Source: Marinicella meishanensis (GTDB taxonomy: Bacteria; Pseudomonadota; Gammaproteobacteria; Xanthomonadales; Marinicellaceae). Taken from it: a stretch of DNA of 64,000 nucleotides. Location: positions 62,001 to 126,000 of the forward strand of contig NZ_JAIOUV010000007.1 of NCBI RefSeq assembly GCF_019931145.1, written 5' to 3'. The notes under the pieces were generated by a model. That model searched no databases and had not been told where the DNA came from. It saw only the letters and a list, made by a program, of their open reading frames with translations. Each line of letters begins with the position of its first letter. Position 1 is the first letter of the stretch. This document shows positions 18,616-27,555 of this stretch, piece by piece. The translations under genes and the position numbers were made by a program.

Positions 18616-19038
18616 ATGAAATTAATTGATACAGCAGTTTATTTCATCCTCGCAGTGGCATTGTTGCTGGCATGGCTGAATGCCACCGAGCGTAAATGTG
18701 CGAACAAACAAATCCAGAGTAAAGTTGAGATGCACCAACTGATTCATGCCATTGAATTGTACAAAACCGATACTGGCCATGACCCCACGAAGCTCATAGA
18801 CTTGTCTGTCAATCCGCCCGTGCCAGGGTGGCTTGGCCCATACATATCTGAGAAGGAACTGGTGGACCCCTGGGGGCATGCATACCGGTATGTGCCCATA
18901 CTTCAATCAGGCCAGATCATTTTGTACCACCTGGGTGCTGATGGCGAGGTCGGTGGGGACGGCGCTTTGCGCGATGGTTTTTTACTGCATTCCCCTGAAG
19001 GGACCCATGAATACATTGAGCCTTCAGTGATGCGTTGA
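18616..19038 (+). CDS. GspG-like orphan protein (copy 2)
   Basis: A 140-residue paralogue in design of the preceding gene. It has an N-terminal hydrophobic helix (AVYFILAVALLLAWL), an alpha-helical stretch containing HAIELYKTDTGHDP, then GPYISEKELVDPWGHAYRYV and a final LGADGEVGGDG. Again there is no prepilin-peptidase motif. Ca-binding residues near DPWG and the Gly-rich end are typical of GspG. Identity to copy 1 is low outside these motifs, so the duplication is old. The function is unknown. Confidence 0.7.
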   Translation: MKLIDTAVYFILAVALLLAWLNATERKCANKQIQSKVEMHQLIHAIELYKTDTGHDPTKLIDLSVNPPVPGWLGPYISEKELVDPWGHAYRYVPILQSGQIILYHLGADGEVGGDGALRDGFLLHSPEGTHEYIEPSVMR

Positions 19039-19284
19039 TTTCAGTCGAACATAGACCAGTACCCACACCCTGTTCAACCCAACCTCTACCATCAGACAAA
19101 AATGGGCCAAATGTCATATGTTTTATTCACGAAAGTCATAGTATAAAGTTCCCCGTGTTGATGCACCATGCCACTTGGCACCATGGGGCCTTGCTATCAG
19201 AGGCCACCATACCCCTTTGCCAGGTGGCACAACCAACCATTAATAACCGCATCACACATCACATTCATTAACAGAGGAGTAATC

Positions 19285-20220
19285 ATGAATAAAAAATTTC
19301 TTACCCTGGCAGCACTGGGGGTCATCAGCCACAGCCTCGCTGCCGAACCGGTCACCATGCGCTCAGGCGTGTTGGTCGATGACCAGCAACAGCAAGCTTT
19401 GATCATGTTGCCCGAAGGCGGCATTGCAGCGCTGGACCTGAAGACCGGTACCACCAATTGGCGCACAGCCGCATCAGACAAGCCCATTGTGCTGAACGGC
19501 AATCAATTGTTGAGCCAAAAACAACACCAACAAAAAGGCAGCCTGTCACTGGTTTATCACGACACCAGCAATGGCCAAGTGTTGAACAGCACCGCTGTGG
19601 AATTACCCAGTGAGGTGATGGCCTCGGTGGTGGACGGTGCCGGTCATCAATTCAAATTGGAGCAAAGCACTCAGCAAGCCACGCAATTACACTGGAGTTA
19701 TTCGGGTGGCACCGCCCAAGGCATGTCCCCAGATGTTTTGGAGCTGGGCAGTCAAAGAACCCCTGCCAGTACCAACAACAATCGCCAAAGCGGCGTCATT
19801 AATCTCAATATCACGGATTTGAGCATTGTTTCAGCCGCTCCCGCTGCCTTGGCACCGGTGGCAGCCCAAACAGAACAGGCCGTGCTGGCAGATAAAACCG
19901 GTCGGCAGTTTGTCTCACCAAAAGGACAATTTGTGTTGATCAGTGAACGCCTACCCAGCAACCAAGCCATCAAATACCGCTGGACCATTTACACCGCCAG
20001 CGGACAACAGCTGGGACAACTGACGGCACCCATGTCTTATGCGCCATTTACGGTGGTGGGAGACTTGCTGTTGTACATGACACCGGCCACAGGCCAGCTC
20101 AGCAATGGGGCCTTGATCAAGAACCCACCGCTGCTGAAAGCGCACAGCTTATCCAAACAACAACCGGTTTGGGAACACCCCGTGCGAGACCTCAAGTATT
20201 TTGGCCAAATGCCCATTTAA
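19285..20220 (+). CDS. secreted PQQ-repeat-like protein
   Basis: A 311-residue protein with a clear signal peptide (MNKKFLTLAALGVISHSLAA, cleavage near AAE). One segment, GGIAALDLKTGTTNWRT, matches the consensus of PQQ/quinoprotein beta-propeller blades, and a second blade-like stretch ends in KQQPVWEHPV. There are too few blades for a full enzyme. Start 19285 has a good GAGGAG site; the longer open frame from 19168 does not. The gap before it (19039-19284) holds direct repeats of GCACCATG around 19163-19186 but no obvious gene. The next propeller gene begins 27 bp downstream, probably in the same operon. Confidence 0.75.
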   Translation: MNKKFLTLAALGVISHSLAAEPVTMRSGVLVDDQQQQALIMLPEGGIAALDLKTGTTNWRTAASDKPIVLNGNQLLSQKQHQQKGSLSLVYHDTSNGQVLNSTAVELPSEVMASVVDGAGHQFKLEQSTQQATQLHWSYSGGTAQGMSPDVLELGSQRTPASTNNNRQSGVINLNITDLSIVSAAPAALAPVAAQTEQAVLADKTGRQFVSPKGQFVLISERLPSNQAIKYRWTIYTASGQQLGQLTAPMSYAPFTVVGDLLLYMTPATGQLSNGALIKNPPLLKAHSLSKQQPVWEHPVRDLKYFGQMPI

Positions 20221-20247
20221 CCCACCACAAAGTAAACGGAGAAAACT

Positions 20248-22563
20248 ATGAAATTATCATCCATTAAATCATCATGGGTCTGTTTGACTTTGCTGGGTTC
20301 GGCAAGCACTGCCATGGCCCAAACCTTGACCTCAGAAGGGCCCGCGCCCTTTGAGAGCGGTCAGTCAGAAACCTTGAATCCCAATCAAGTGGGGGCTGTC
20401 AACGCCTTGGTACCACACCCCACTGATCCCAACATCATCTATGCGGGCACCGTCAATGGTGGTGTCTGGCGCACCACCATGGCCACCATCCCAGGCAACA
20501 ACCCACCTTGGGTTTCGCTTACCGATGATCAGGAATCCTTGTCCATCCAAGCCTTGGAGATGGACCCCACCGATGGCAGCTTCCAAACCCTGGTGGCCGG
20601 TATTGGCCGGGTCAGCAGCATTGGTCGCATCGGCGGTTCCCGAACGGGATTGCTCAGAACCACTGATGGCGGTGACACCTGGTCAGCCTTGACTGACTTG
20701 GCGGGCAGCAACATCTCAGGCGTGGCGCCACGGGGCTCGGTCATCGTGGCCGCGGCCGACAACGATGACAACAGCGCGTCATGTGCTGGGACGGGGATCT
20801 TTCGGTCAACCGATACCGGCGCCAGCTTCACCCAAGTGACCAATGGCATCAGCGGTGGTTTGGTCGACGCCCTGGCCTCAGACCCTTCTGACAACGCCAT
20901 ATTGTATGCCAGCATCGTCGATGCCCCAGCTTGTGGTGGCACCTCAGGCATCTACAAGAGTGTCGACACCGGTGCCAACTGGAGCAAGATCAGTGACGCC
21001 ACCATCGATGCCACCCTGGTGGATTCGGGCGGTACGCACGTAGAGATCGCGGTCGGCAACAACGACAACGTGTTTGTGGGCATCGCCACTGGCGGTCGTT
21101 TGGCCGGGGTGTTTTATTCAGACAATGGCGGAGGCAGTTTTGCCTCCATGGAGCTGCCTGGAACCTTTGAACCGGATGACTTTTTTGGTATCCACCCAGG
21201 CGGTCAAGCCAGCATTCACATGTCCATGACGGTGGATCCCAGCAATGACAGTGTGGTATATATCGGCGGCGACCGTCAACCGGCGGACAACAACGACGGC
21301 ACAACCGGCCCCTTTGCCTTCCCCAATTCACTGGGGGCCAACACCTTCAGTGGTCGCTTGTTCAGGGGTGATGCCACGGCCACACCAGGCAGTCAATGGG
21401 AATCCTTGACCCACTCGGGCACCGCCAACAACACCGCGCCCCACGCCGATTCACGGGATTTGGCCTTCGACGCCAACGGCAATTTGTTGGAAGCCGATGA
21501 CGGCGGGGTTTACATCCGCACCTCACCCAACAATGCCTCCGGCGATTGGATTTCCTTGAATGGCAGCATGCAAACCACGGAAATGCATTCGGCCGATTAC
21601 GACAGCAACTCTGACGTGTTGGGTGGTGGCGCACAAGACAATTCTCAAGGCAGCCAAAACATCACCGGCCAACCAGAATGGACCGTCTTACTCGGTGGTG
21701 ATGGCGGTGATTTTGATGTCGACGATGTGTCATTGGCTGGTGCTAGTCAATCAGCCAGATACACCAGCGCACAAAACCTGCAAGCCTTTATTCGCGTGGT
21801 ACGCAATGCCGACAACAGTTTTGACTCGTTCACTTTTCCGGCATTGACTGTGGTCAGTGGTGACACCAACACCGTTGGTCAATTCGTCACCCCGGTTGAC
21901 ATCAACAGCCAAGATCCGGATCGTTTGGTGATCGGTTTTGCCAACAGCGTCTATGAATCATTGGACCAAGGCAACACCTTGAATCAAGTGACCCCAGCCG
22001 TGCGCGCTTTCGGCTTTGGTGCCAATTCAATTGCGGCTGGCGCCCCTGGCAATGCCGAGCTGTTGTATGTGGCCGCCGACACCGATCTGCTCAGACGCAC
22101 CACCGCCGGTGGTAACTTGTCATCGGTATTCAGCTCACCCAACTTGGTGGCAGCGGTTTCCCAAAACGCCATCAACGGCGACCGAGCGGCCTTCGTTGAA
22201 TTGTTTGGCGGGGTGTTCATCACCAACAACGCCGGTGACAACTGGACCGAGGTGACCGGTAATTTGACCAGCTTCAATCCCGGACGTATCTGGTCGGTGC
22301 TGCACGCTGGCAATCCTTTTGCTGGCGATGATGCGCTGTTGGTCGGCACCGATCGGGGCTTATTCATTGCCCAGGAAGACAGCGGCTTCAGCACCTGGAC
22401 CGAATTGTCTGCCGATTTGCCCAATGCGCCGGTGTTTGGTCTGAAATATGATGCGGTGATCAACACCTTGTTCATCAACACGCTGGGGCGAGGCACCCAC
22501 TCGTTCGAGCTTTTGTTTGAGGACACCGATTTGATTTTTGAGGACAGTTTCGAAGGTCCTTAA
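20248..22563 (+). CDS. secreted BNR/sortilin-like beta-propeller protein with C-terminal IFxDxFE tail
   Basis: A 771-residue exported protein (signal peptide ending AMAQ) made of repeated blades with Asp-box-like motifs, such as GGVWRTT, TGLLRTTDGGDTWS, GIFRSTDTGASF and GIYKSVDTGANWSK. These S/T-x-D-x-G-x-x-W signatures are typical of sialidase/VPS10-type propellers. No sialidase catalytic residues could be identified. The protein ends in a short acidic and aromatic tail, DLIFEDSFEGP, set off from the last blade. Similar tails on other secreted proteins of this window suggest a sorting or anchoring role. It follows the PQQ-like gene by 27 bp and is followed by a terminator. Confidence 0.85.
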   Translation: MKLSSIKSSWVCLTLLGSASTAMAQTLTSEGPAPFESGQSETLNPNQVGAVNALVPHPTDPNIIYAGTVNGGVWRTTMATIPGNNPPWVSLTDDQESLSIQALEMDPTDGSFQTLVAGIGRVSSIGRIGGSRTGLLRTTDGGDTWSALTDLAGSNISGVAPRGSVIVAAADNDDNSASCAGTGIFRSTDTGASFTQVTNGISGGLVDALASDPSDNAILYASIVDAPACGGTSGIYKSVDTGANWSKISDATIDATLVDSGGTHVEIAVGNNDNVFVGIATGGRLAGVFYSDNGGGSFASMELPGTFEPDDFFGIHPGGQASIHMSMTVDPSNDSVVYIGGDRQPADNNDGTTGPFAFPNSLGANTFSGRLFRGDATATPGSQWESLTHSGTANNTAPHADSRDLAFDANGNLLEADDGGVYIRTSPNNASGDWISLNGSMQTTEMHSADYDSNSDVLGGGAQDNSQGSQNITGQPEWTVLLGGDGGDFDVDDVSLAGASQSARYTSAQNLQAFIRVVRNADNSFDSFTFPALTVVSGDTNTVGQFVTPVDINSQDPDRLVIGFANSVYESLDQGNTLNQVTPAVRAFGFGANSIAAGAPGNAELLYVAADTDLLRRTTAGGNLSSVFSSPNLVAAVSQNAINGDRAAFVELFGGVFITNNAGDNWTEVTGNLTSFNPGRIWSVLHAGNPFAGDDALLVGTDRGLFIAQEDSGFSTWTELSADLPNAPVFGLKYDAVINTLFINTLGRGTHSFELLFEDTDLIFEDSFEGP

Positions 22564-22584
22564 AGCCACCTTCAAATGACGTGG

Positions 22585-22621
22585 AAAACAGCCAACCACC
22601 ACCTCAGGTTGGCTGTTTTTT
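22585..22621 (+). terminator. Rho-independent terminator
   Basis: A hairpin AACAGCCAACC / GGTTGGCTGTT followed by a T-run lies 21 bp after the stop codon of the propeller gene. The A-run on the left could let it work weakly on the other strand too. Confidence 0.88.
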
Positions 22622-22798
22622 CATGATCTGATGCCATCGTTGATCCTGCTGGTGTCAAGTTTTGCAACCACTGCTACATGGCAGCCAAAAGTTTCAGTCC
22701 TTCACTGATTTGCAAGCAAACTTTGTTAAATTTGCCAAGACCCGCCACAAGGGTCATAGTACCGATTCATCTGCATACATCAATAAGGACATATTCAA

Positions 22799-23386
22799 AT
22801 GGAACACTTGCCCCTCACCCTCAATGGACAATCTGTCTACGCCACTTTCGGACAACGTTTGGGTGCGGCAATCATCGACATATTGATCGTGATTCCCATC
22901 GTCATCGCGGTCCAAGCCATCAACAGCCAAACTTATGGCGCGGAAGTGGCCATTGAAGTGCTGATCACCGTGCTGTCACTGAGCTATGCGGTGGCCCTGA
23001 ACTATTTGTATGGTGGCACCATAGGCAAATTGGTACTGGGTATCCGCATCACCCACATTGATGGCAGTCGCATCAGCCTCAAAACCAGTTTCATGCGGTC
23101 ATCGGTGGATATTTTATTGAGTGTGGTCACCGTTTATGTCTTTGTGGTGACCCTACAGGGGCTTGATCTGAATGCCTATTTTGCCAGTAACTGGATCAGA
23201 TAGGCTGAACTCATCACTGAGAACTTTCCAGCTTGGCACCATTGGACCGATGCCATCATGATGGTCTGGTATTGGAGTGAACTGCTGGTGATGCTGACCA
23301 ATGAACGGCGCCGGGCATTGCATGATTTCATCGCCGGCACGGTGGTGATCAAAAAAGCATTCCTGTTGGATCAAGCAGCGGTTTGA
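22799..23386 (+). pseudogene. RDD-family membrane protein interrupted by an in-frame TAG
   Basis: The first 134 codons encode an RDD-family inner-membrane protein: FGQRLGAAIIDILIVIP, then GTIGKLVLGIRITHIDG. They stop at TAG 23201-23203. The same frame continues open for another 60 codons to TGA at 23384-23386. This second part carries the expected RDD C-terminal end, ERRRALHDFIAGTVVIKK. One nonsense substitution (for example CAG to TAG) therefore splits an otherwise intact 195-residue gene. An AAGGA ribosome site precedes the start. It could be a fresh pseudogene, a sequencing error, or a site of amber read-through. Confidence 0.85.
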
Positions 23387-23497
23387 AGCCCTGACCGAAC
23401 CGATTCAAGGCCACATCGCTCAATTCGCTCGGCTGATGGGGGCTTTGACACCGCCTAAAATCATCGAAAATTACTATTCCAAGTTGCGGCGCTGTTC

Positions 23498-23503
23498 TAT
23501 AAT
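23498..23503 (+). promoter_or_regulatory. -10 box giving a probable leaderless start
   Basis: A perfect TATAAT ends six bases before the ATG of the TPR lipoprotein gene at 23510, and no Shine-Dalgarno sequence can fit between them. Transcription would begin at or beside the start codon. The -35 region is weak. Confidence 0.5.
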
Positions 23504-23509
23504 CATAGA

Positions 23510-24697
23510 ATGAAACAATTCACGGTACGCATCAGAACTTCGCTGCCACTGATCCTGTTGACCCTGCTGTTGACTGCCTGTGGCTCCTCCTCACGCCTCA
23601 ACCTGAAAGCCAGTTATACCGAACAAGACATCTACCATGACGGCCTGTTTGGTGCGCCCACCCAGTTGATCAACTTGGATGAGGTGTTTGCCCTGACACC
23701 GGCTCAACGCGAGGCCTTTTTGAAAACCTTTCACAGCAAGGAATACCGCAAGCTGTCGGACAGTCAGCGGATATACAAATTCCTCGAACACCAACTGGAT
23801 AATTTCAACTTCCATTCCAGAACCCTGGTTGCCACCGACGCCATGGCCCAAAATGCTGGCAATTGCATGTCACTGGCGATCTTGACCCGGGCCCTGTCAC
23901 AGTTGACCCATGTGGGCATCAGTTATGAATTGGCCAGAACCCCGCCGGTGTACCAGTTGGAAGGCAATCTGCAACTCAGCTCGCAGCACATCCGCACGGT
24001 GGTTTACAACAAAACCGCCACCACCACCAAACAATTCGTCAAACCCAACGACAAGGTGCGCATCGATTACTTTTCGACCTTGGGCTCACGCACCCTGAGG
24101 AAAGTCAAAAAACAAGAATTTCATGCCCTGTTCTACAGCAACCGGGCGGCCGAAGCGATGATCGATGGCGACCACAATTTGGCGTATTGGAACCTGAAAG
24201 AGGCTTTGCACATCCAGCCGGACAACCTGGTGGCCATCAACATGCTGGGCGTGCTGTATGACCGGATCGGTGCCAATGAGTATGCCGAACGGGCCTATAT
24301 CTATGGTTTGTCCTTCAGCCAGGGACATTTGGAGTTGATGAACAACTACCACAAATTCCTGGTCAATGCCGGGCGCTTGAATGAAGCCCAGATGATTGCC
24401 AACGAACTGGAAAACTACAACGACCCGGACCCGTTCAAATGGCTGGACCTGGCCAACCAGGAAATGGCCCAAGCCAATTACCGCAAGGCCATCAAATTTT
24501 ATGAAAAAGCGGCCGAATTGGCCGATTACATGCACCAACCCTATGCCGGTATTGCCAAAGCCAGCTTTGAACTGGGTTTGAATGCCCAGGCCATCAGGGC
24601 CATGCAGCAAGCACTGGAAAATTCACACACCGCACAAACCACCTCGATTTACCAGGCCAAGTACGACTTAATCAAAGCCCAAAAGAACCTGAATTGA
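23510..24697 (+). CDS. lipoprotein with transglutaminase-like and TPR domains
   Basis: A 395-residue lipoprotein with lipobox LLTAC at residues 19-23 and Ser/Gly-rich residues after the Cys, consistent with outer-membrane sorting. The middle part resembles a transglutaminase-like cysteine-protease fold: NAGNCMSLAILTRAL supplies the candidate Cys and SQHIRTVVY the candidate His. From about residue 210 to the end there are TPR-type helices, including AYWNLKEALHIQPDNLVAINMLGVLY. It may act on the cell envelope or as an assembly lipoprotein; no substrate is evident. The start is probably leaderless. Confidence 0.8.
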   Translation: MKQFTVRIRTSLPLILLTLLLTACGSSSRLNLKASYTEQDIYHDGLFGAPTQLINLDEVFALTPAQREAFLKTFHSKEYRKLSDSQRIYKFLEHQLDNFNFHSRTLVATDAMAQNAGNCMSLAILTRALSQLTHVGISYELARTPPVYQLEGNLQLSSQHIRTVVYNKTATTTKQFVKPNDKVRIDYFSTLGSRTLRKVKKQEFHALFYSNRAAEAMIDGDHNLAYWNLKEALHIQPDNLVAINMLGVLYDRIGANEYAERAYIYGLSFSQGHLELMNNYHKFLVNAGRLNEAQMIANELENYNDPDPFKWLDLANQEMAQANYRKAIKFYEKAAELADYMHQPYAGIAKASFELGLNAQAIRAMQQALENSHTAQTTSIYQAKYDLIKAQKNLN

Positions 24698-24768
24698 TGC
24701 GAACAGCAACTCGGAGTGGGCCATGGTCATGGTAAACTGCGGGCTGTTCATTGATCCAGGAAATAATA

Positions 24769-25362
24769 GTGCAACACATCATTTGCATCAGCAACCAGAC
24801 CGTGGCTGACGCCTTACCGGGCGAAGGCTTCATCCAAACCGAAGACAACATCTTTGACCTCGCTCAATTGTGGATTGGCCCCAGGCCGCATTTGGAAGAG
24901 GATGAGAATTTCAAACAAATCATTCCTTACGTGATCCTCTCTTATCAAGGCAAAATCGCCGTCTATCAGCGCACCAAACAAGGCGGAGAAAGCCGCTTGC
25001 ATCATTTGAACTCCATTGGCTTTGGCGGTCACATCGATGCCTTCGATTTGGCTTACGATGAAACCGGTGTCATTGACTTGGATCGCACCATCGAAACATC
25101 AGGTCAGCGGGAAATTGACGAAGAATTGAACATTGCAGGCATCACCAGCAAAACGCCCTTGGGCTACATCGTCGACAACAGCAACCCAGTTGGACGGGTG
25201 CACATTGGGGTGGTTGAACGCTGGGAATTGGCCACCCCAGAGATTCAAAGCAACGAAGCGGAGATCGAAGTGCTGGGTTTGTTCGCGCTGGATGAGTTGC
25301 AAGCCATGACCACCGACATGGAAAACTGGAGTCAACACGTGGTCAATGGTTTGACCGAATGA
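24769..25362 (+). CDS. Nudix-fold hydrolase-like protein
   Basis: A 197-residue cytoplasmic protein with a Nudix box spread over GFGGHIDAFD and REIDEELNI; the REIDEEL core holds the metal-binding glutamates. The spacing between the first Gly block and REIDEEL is longer than canonical. The C-terminal half contains VERWELATPEIQSNEAEIEVLG. I place the start at GTG 24769, because AGGA lies 9 bases upstream and the ATG at 24751 has no ribosome site. Nudix enzymes cleave nucleoside diphosphates linked to another moiety; the substrate here is unknown. Confidence 0.75.
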   Translation: MQHIICISNQTVADALPGEGFIQTEDNIFDLAQLWIGPRPHLEEDENFKQIIPYVILSYQGKIAVYQRTKQGGESRLHHLNSIGFGGHIDAFDLAYDETGVIDLDRTIETSGQREIDEELNIAGITSKTPLGYIVDNSNPVGRVHIGVVERWELATPEIQSNEAEIEVLGLFALDELQAMTTDMENWSQHVVNGLTE

Positions 25363-25369
25363 CCCTTCA

Positions 25370-25888
25370 TCACTCTTGGGCGTATGGCTTGATCACCGAT
25401 TTGGCCAAAACCTGGCCGGTGTAATAACCGGCATAAGCCACCACAAACCACACCCAAACCGGCGCGCCATCGACTTTGTTCAACCAGTAAGCTGGCCAGG
25501 CAATGGCGGTGATGAAGTTCATCAACGAGTTGATGAAAAAGTTGACCACATCACCAACACCCAAAGCCGCCAGGGTGTCTAAGACAGTTGCTTCACTGGT
25601 CAAGAAATCCACCACTTCCCAGAATTCGACCACCAGGTAGGTCAACACCGCCACCACCCCATAAAAACCGCCACCGAAATCGACCCACTTGGACATCATC
25701 ACATTTTGCATGGACCATTGTTGCTGCTTGAGGTCTGCTTTGACGCGTTTGCGGGTGGCTTTGTCGGGCTTGTCCATGGCCGTTACGGTGTCGGCTTGTG
25801 ATGATTTGAGCATCACATAAAACAGCACAAAACTGATTAATCCGGTGCTGACAAATGCCAAGATGAGTTGCCCAATGGCCCAAGTCAT
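25370..25888 (-). CDS. small multi-helix membrane protein, unknown function
   Basis: A 172-residue inner-membrane protein. An N-terminal transmembrane helix (LILAFVSTGLISFVLFYVML) is followed by a basic cytoplasmic stretch rich in Lys and Gln, then about three further hydrophobic segments. The end YTGQVLAKSVIKPYAQE is polar. I do not recognise a family with confidence. It lies 9 bp downstream of the CpeT-like gene on the same strand, so the pair is likely one transcript, and it converges with the Nudix gene. Confidence 0.65.
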   Translation of the reverse strand: MTWAIGQLILAFVSTGLISFVLFYVMLKSSQADTVTAMDKPDKATRKRVKADLKQQQWSMQNVMMSKWVDFGGGFYGVVAVLTYLVVEFWEVVDFLTSEATVLDTLAALGVGDVVNFFINSLMNFITAIAWPAYWLNKVDGAPVWVWFVVAYAGYYTGQVLAKSVIKPYAQE

Positions 25889-25897
25889 GGCGATTCC

Positions 25898-26554
25898 TCA
25901 GTCAGCGCTGGCTGGTAAGCGGTCAAACACATAGGGACCCGCGGTGGCGCCCCATACCTGTTGGTCATTGGCATCCCAGCCTTGGTCCCAGCTGCTGATG
26001 CCCGTGGCTGTGATGGTCACCTCCGAAGTGGCATAAGTGGCCCCGCGCAAGCTGCTCAGGCAGGCCTTGTCTTGGGTGCTGCCCTGATATTGTGCCGCCC
26101 CGTCAAACTGCAAAATCACCGCACAACCGGTGCGCAACTGCAAGTCTGCCACCGTCACATCAGCCAACAGGCCTGGGTCTTCATAGGCGCCGATGACGGC
26201 TTGTGGATCCGGCAGTTCATATACAGCACTGGCAAAGCGCCCATCTGCCATTGGCGTCACCCGATAAATCCGTTGGCGATAAGGTTGTTCAGGTCGGGTC
26301 CCGACCGCTTGTTCCACATACAGCCAATGACCATCCTCGCGTTCGGTCCAGATGGGCTTCATTTTCAAGCTGATGTGAAAGTAACGGTCATCTTGACTGG
26401 CTTGTTGTTCACTGCTGAAGGCCCCTGACATCCAGGCCACCAGTTGAGTCAAGGCCGCTTGATCATCCTGCACAGCCGGTTTTTCAGGTTGGCACCCCAA
26501 CAACAACATGGCGCCTGCACAAAGCCCTAAGAATCGAATCATCATGCCCATCAT
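25898..26554 (-). CDS. CpeT/CpcT-family lipoprotein
   Basis: A 218-residue protein matching the CpeT/CpcT (DUF1001) fold: GAFSSEQQASQD, PIWTEREDGHWLYVEQA, PYRQRIYRV, a Cys in RTGCAVILQ, GATYATSEV and the C-terminal QVWGATAGPYVFDR. In cyanobacteria relatives attach bilins to phycobiliproteins, but members also occur in non-photosynthetic bacteria with no known role. A lipobox LLLGC near residue 21 makes it an envelope lipoprotein. Several ATG codons occur at the start (MMGMMIRF), so the exact start could be 26542. Confidence 0.82.
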   Translation of the reverse strand: MMGMMIRFLGLCAGAMLLLGCQPEKPAVQDDQAALTQLVAWMSGAFSSEQQASQDDRYFHISLKMKPIWTEREDGHWLYVEQAVGTRPEQPYRQRIYRVTPMADGRFASAVYELPDPQAVIGAYEDPGLLADVTVADLQLRTGCAVILQFDGAAQYQGSTQDKACLSSLRGATYATSEVTITATGISSWDQGWDANDQQVWGATAGPYVFDRLPASAD

Positions 26555-26584
26555 CTGTCATCAAAAGGGCCATTTTAACACCAG

Positions 26585-26602
26585 AAAACGGCCCCATGGG
26601 GC
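26585..26602 (-). terminator. weak terminator-like hairpin after the sdpI-like gene
   Basis: On the minus strand a perfect GCCCCATGGGGC palindrome is followed by CGTTTT, 13 bp after the stop of the sdpI-like gene. The stem is short and the T-run is only four bases, so termination may be partial. Confidence 0.4.
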
Positions 26603-26614
26603 AACTATTAGGCC

Positions 26615-27274
26615 TCAATCTTCTTCGTCGAAACCTTCGATTCGATGGTAGATCACCAGCGAATAAATCACCGGTATTAAAGCGCCGGCCATGATCAGTG
26701 TGGTCAACAGCCAAAATGGCCAATGCATCAAGCCGCCCACCAAGGTCAGGATCCCGGCCAAGATAAAAGTCCACGAACCCAGGCGGTGGGTCTTGTACCA
26801 CACTTCATCCGAAGACAAGGTCCATGGGGTGCGGATGCCCAGAAAGAAATTCTTGGGCACTTTGCTGAGGTAGTTGCCAATGATCAAAAACAACACCCCC
26901 ACCCCGACCATGACCCACTGATTCATGTCAATGGCGCGATCCATTCCGGCTTCAAACGACAACACCATGATGCCCAAATAAAACACCGCCATCACCAAAA
27001 TGATGATTTCATAAACTTTCTGGGCTTGGTTCAGCTTGAACCCTTTGGGCGCGATTTTGGGCAACCACAGCAACAAGGCACTGGACAACAAAGAAATGAT
27101 GGGCAACAAAAACACCCCCCACGGCTTACTCATGTAGCCATCGACTTCACCATGGACATTCCAATGGGTGGGGATCTGTTCTGGTAATTTCGGCTCATAC
27201 CAAAACGCCACCACCCATGTGATGGCCACCACCGCGACCAAAGACCCGAGGATTTTACGGTTTTTCATGTTCAT
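26615..27274 (-). CDS. SdpI-like membrane protein (DUF1648 / SdpI)
   Basis: A 219-residue protein with six probable membrane helices. The N-terminal DUF1648-type block has PEQIPTHWNVHGEVDGYMSK. The C-terminal half holds the SdpI motif NFFLGIRTPWTLSSDEVWYKTHRLG. In Bacillus subtilis SdpI is an immunity protein that also signals to its repressor SdpR. Here it overlaps an ArsR-type gene by 20 bp, the same sdpRI arrangement, but no SdpC-type toxin is seen. A second ATG at 27268 is possible. A general stress or envelope role is equally likely. Confidence 0.85.
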   Translation of the reverse strand: MNMKNRKILGSLVAVVAITWVVAFWYEPKLPEQIPTHWNVHGEVDGYMSKPWGVFLLPIISLLSSALLLWLPKIAPKGFKLNQAQKVYEIIILVMAVFYLGIMVLSFEAGMDRAIDMNQWVMVGVGVLFLIIGNYLSKVPKNFFLGIRTPWTLSSDEVWYKTHRLGSWTFILAGILTLVGGLMHWPFWLLTTLIMAGALIPVIYSLVIYHRIEGFDEED

Positions 27275-27548
27275 CTCCTTTCAACAACTGATTCATCAAC
27301 AACAGCAATTCTTCCAACACAGAAAGGTTCAGCGTGTATATGCGCTGCTGTCCTTGTCGGCGCACCCGCACCAACTCTGCCTGCTTCAACACATTCAGGT
27401 GGTGCGATAAGGTGGCACCACTGAAATCAAAATGGGCTTTGATGGCTGCCACCGACAATTCCCCTTCTTTCAACAAATTCAGTATTTTGCGTCGTTGAAT
27501 GTCGGCGATGGCGGTGAACAGCGAAGCTTGTTTGGGTGTTTCTTGCAT
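27255..27548 (-). CDS. ArsR/SdpR-family winged-helix repressor
   Basis: A 97-residue transcription regulator. The winged-helix core reads ADIQRRKILNLLKEGELSVAAI, followed by recognition helix GATLSHHLNVLKQAELV and wing VRRQGQQRIYTL. It lacks the metal-binding CVC motif of arsenic sensors and is closer to the SdpR/autorepressor type. It heads a two-gene operon with the SdpI-like gene. Its own promoter contains a good dyad, which fits autorepression. Confidence 0.88.
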   Translation of the reverse strand: MQETPKQASLFTAIADIQRRKILNLLKEGELSVAAIKAHFDFSGATLSHHLNVLKQAELVRVRRQGQQRIYTLNLSVLEELLLLMNQLLKGDEHEKP

Positions 27549-27555
27549 TTTATTT

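Noticed and set aside
23201-23203. TAG in the RDD gene as a pyrrolysine or other recoded codon
   Set aside because: No Pyl machinery is seen and RDD proteins do not use it. Mutation or sequencing error is simpler.
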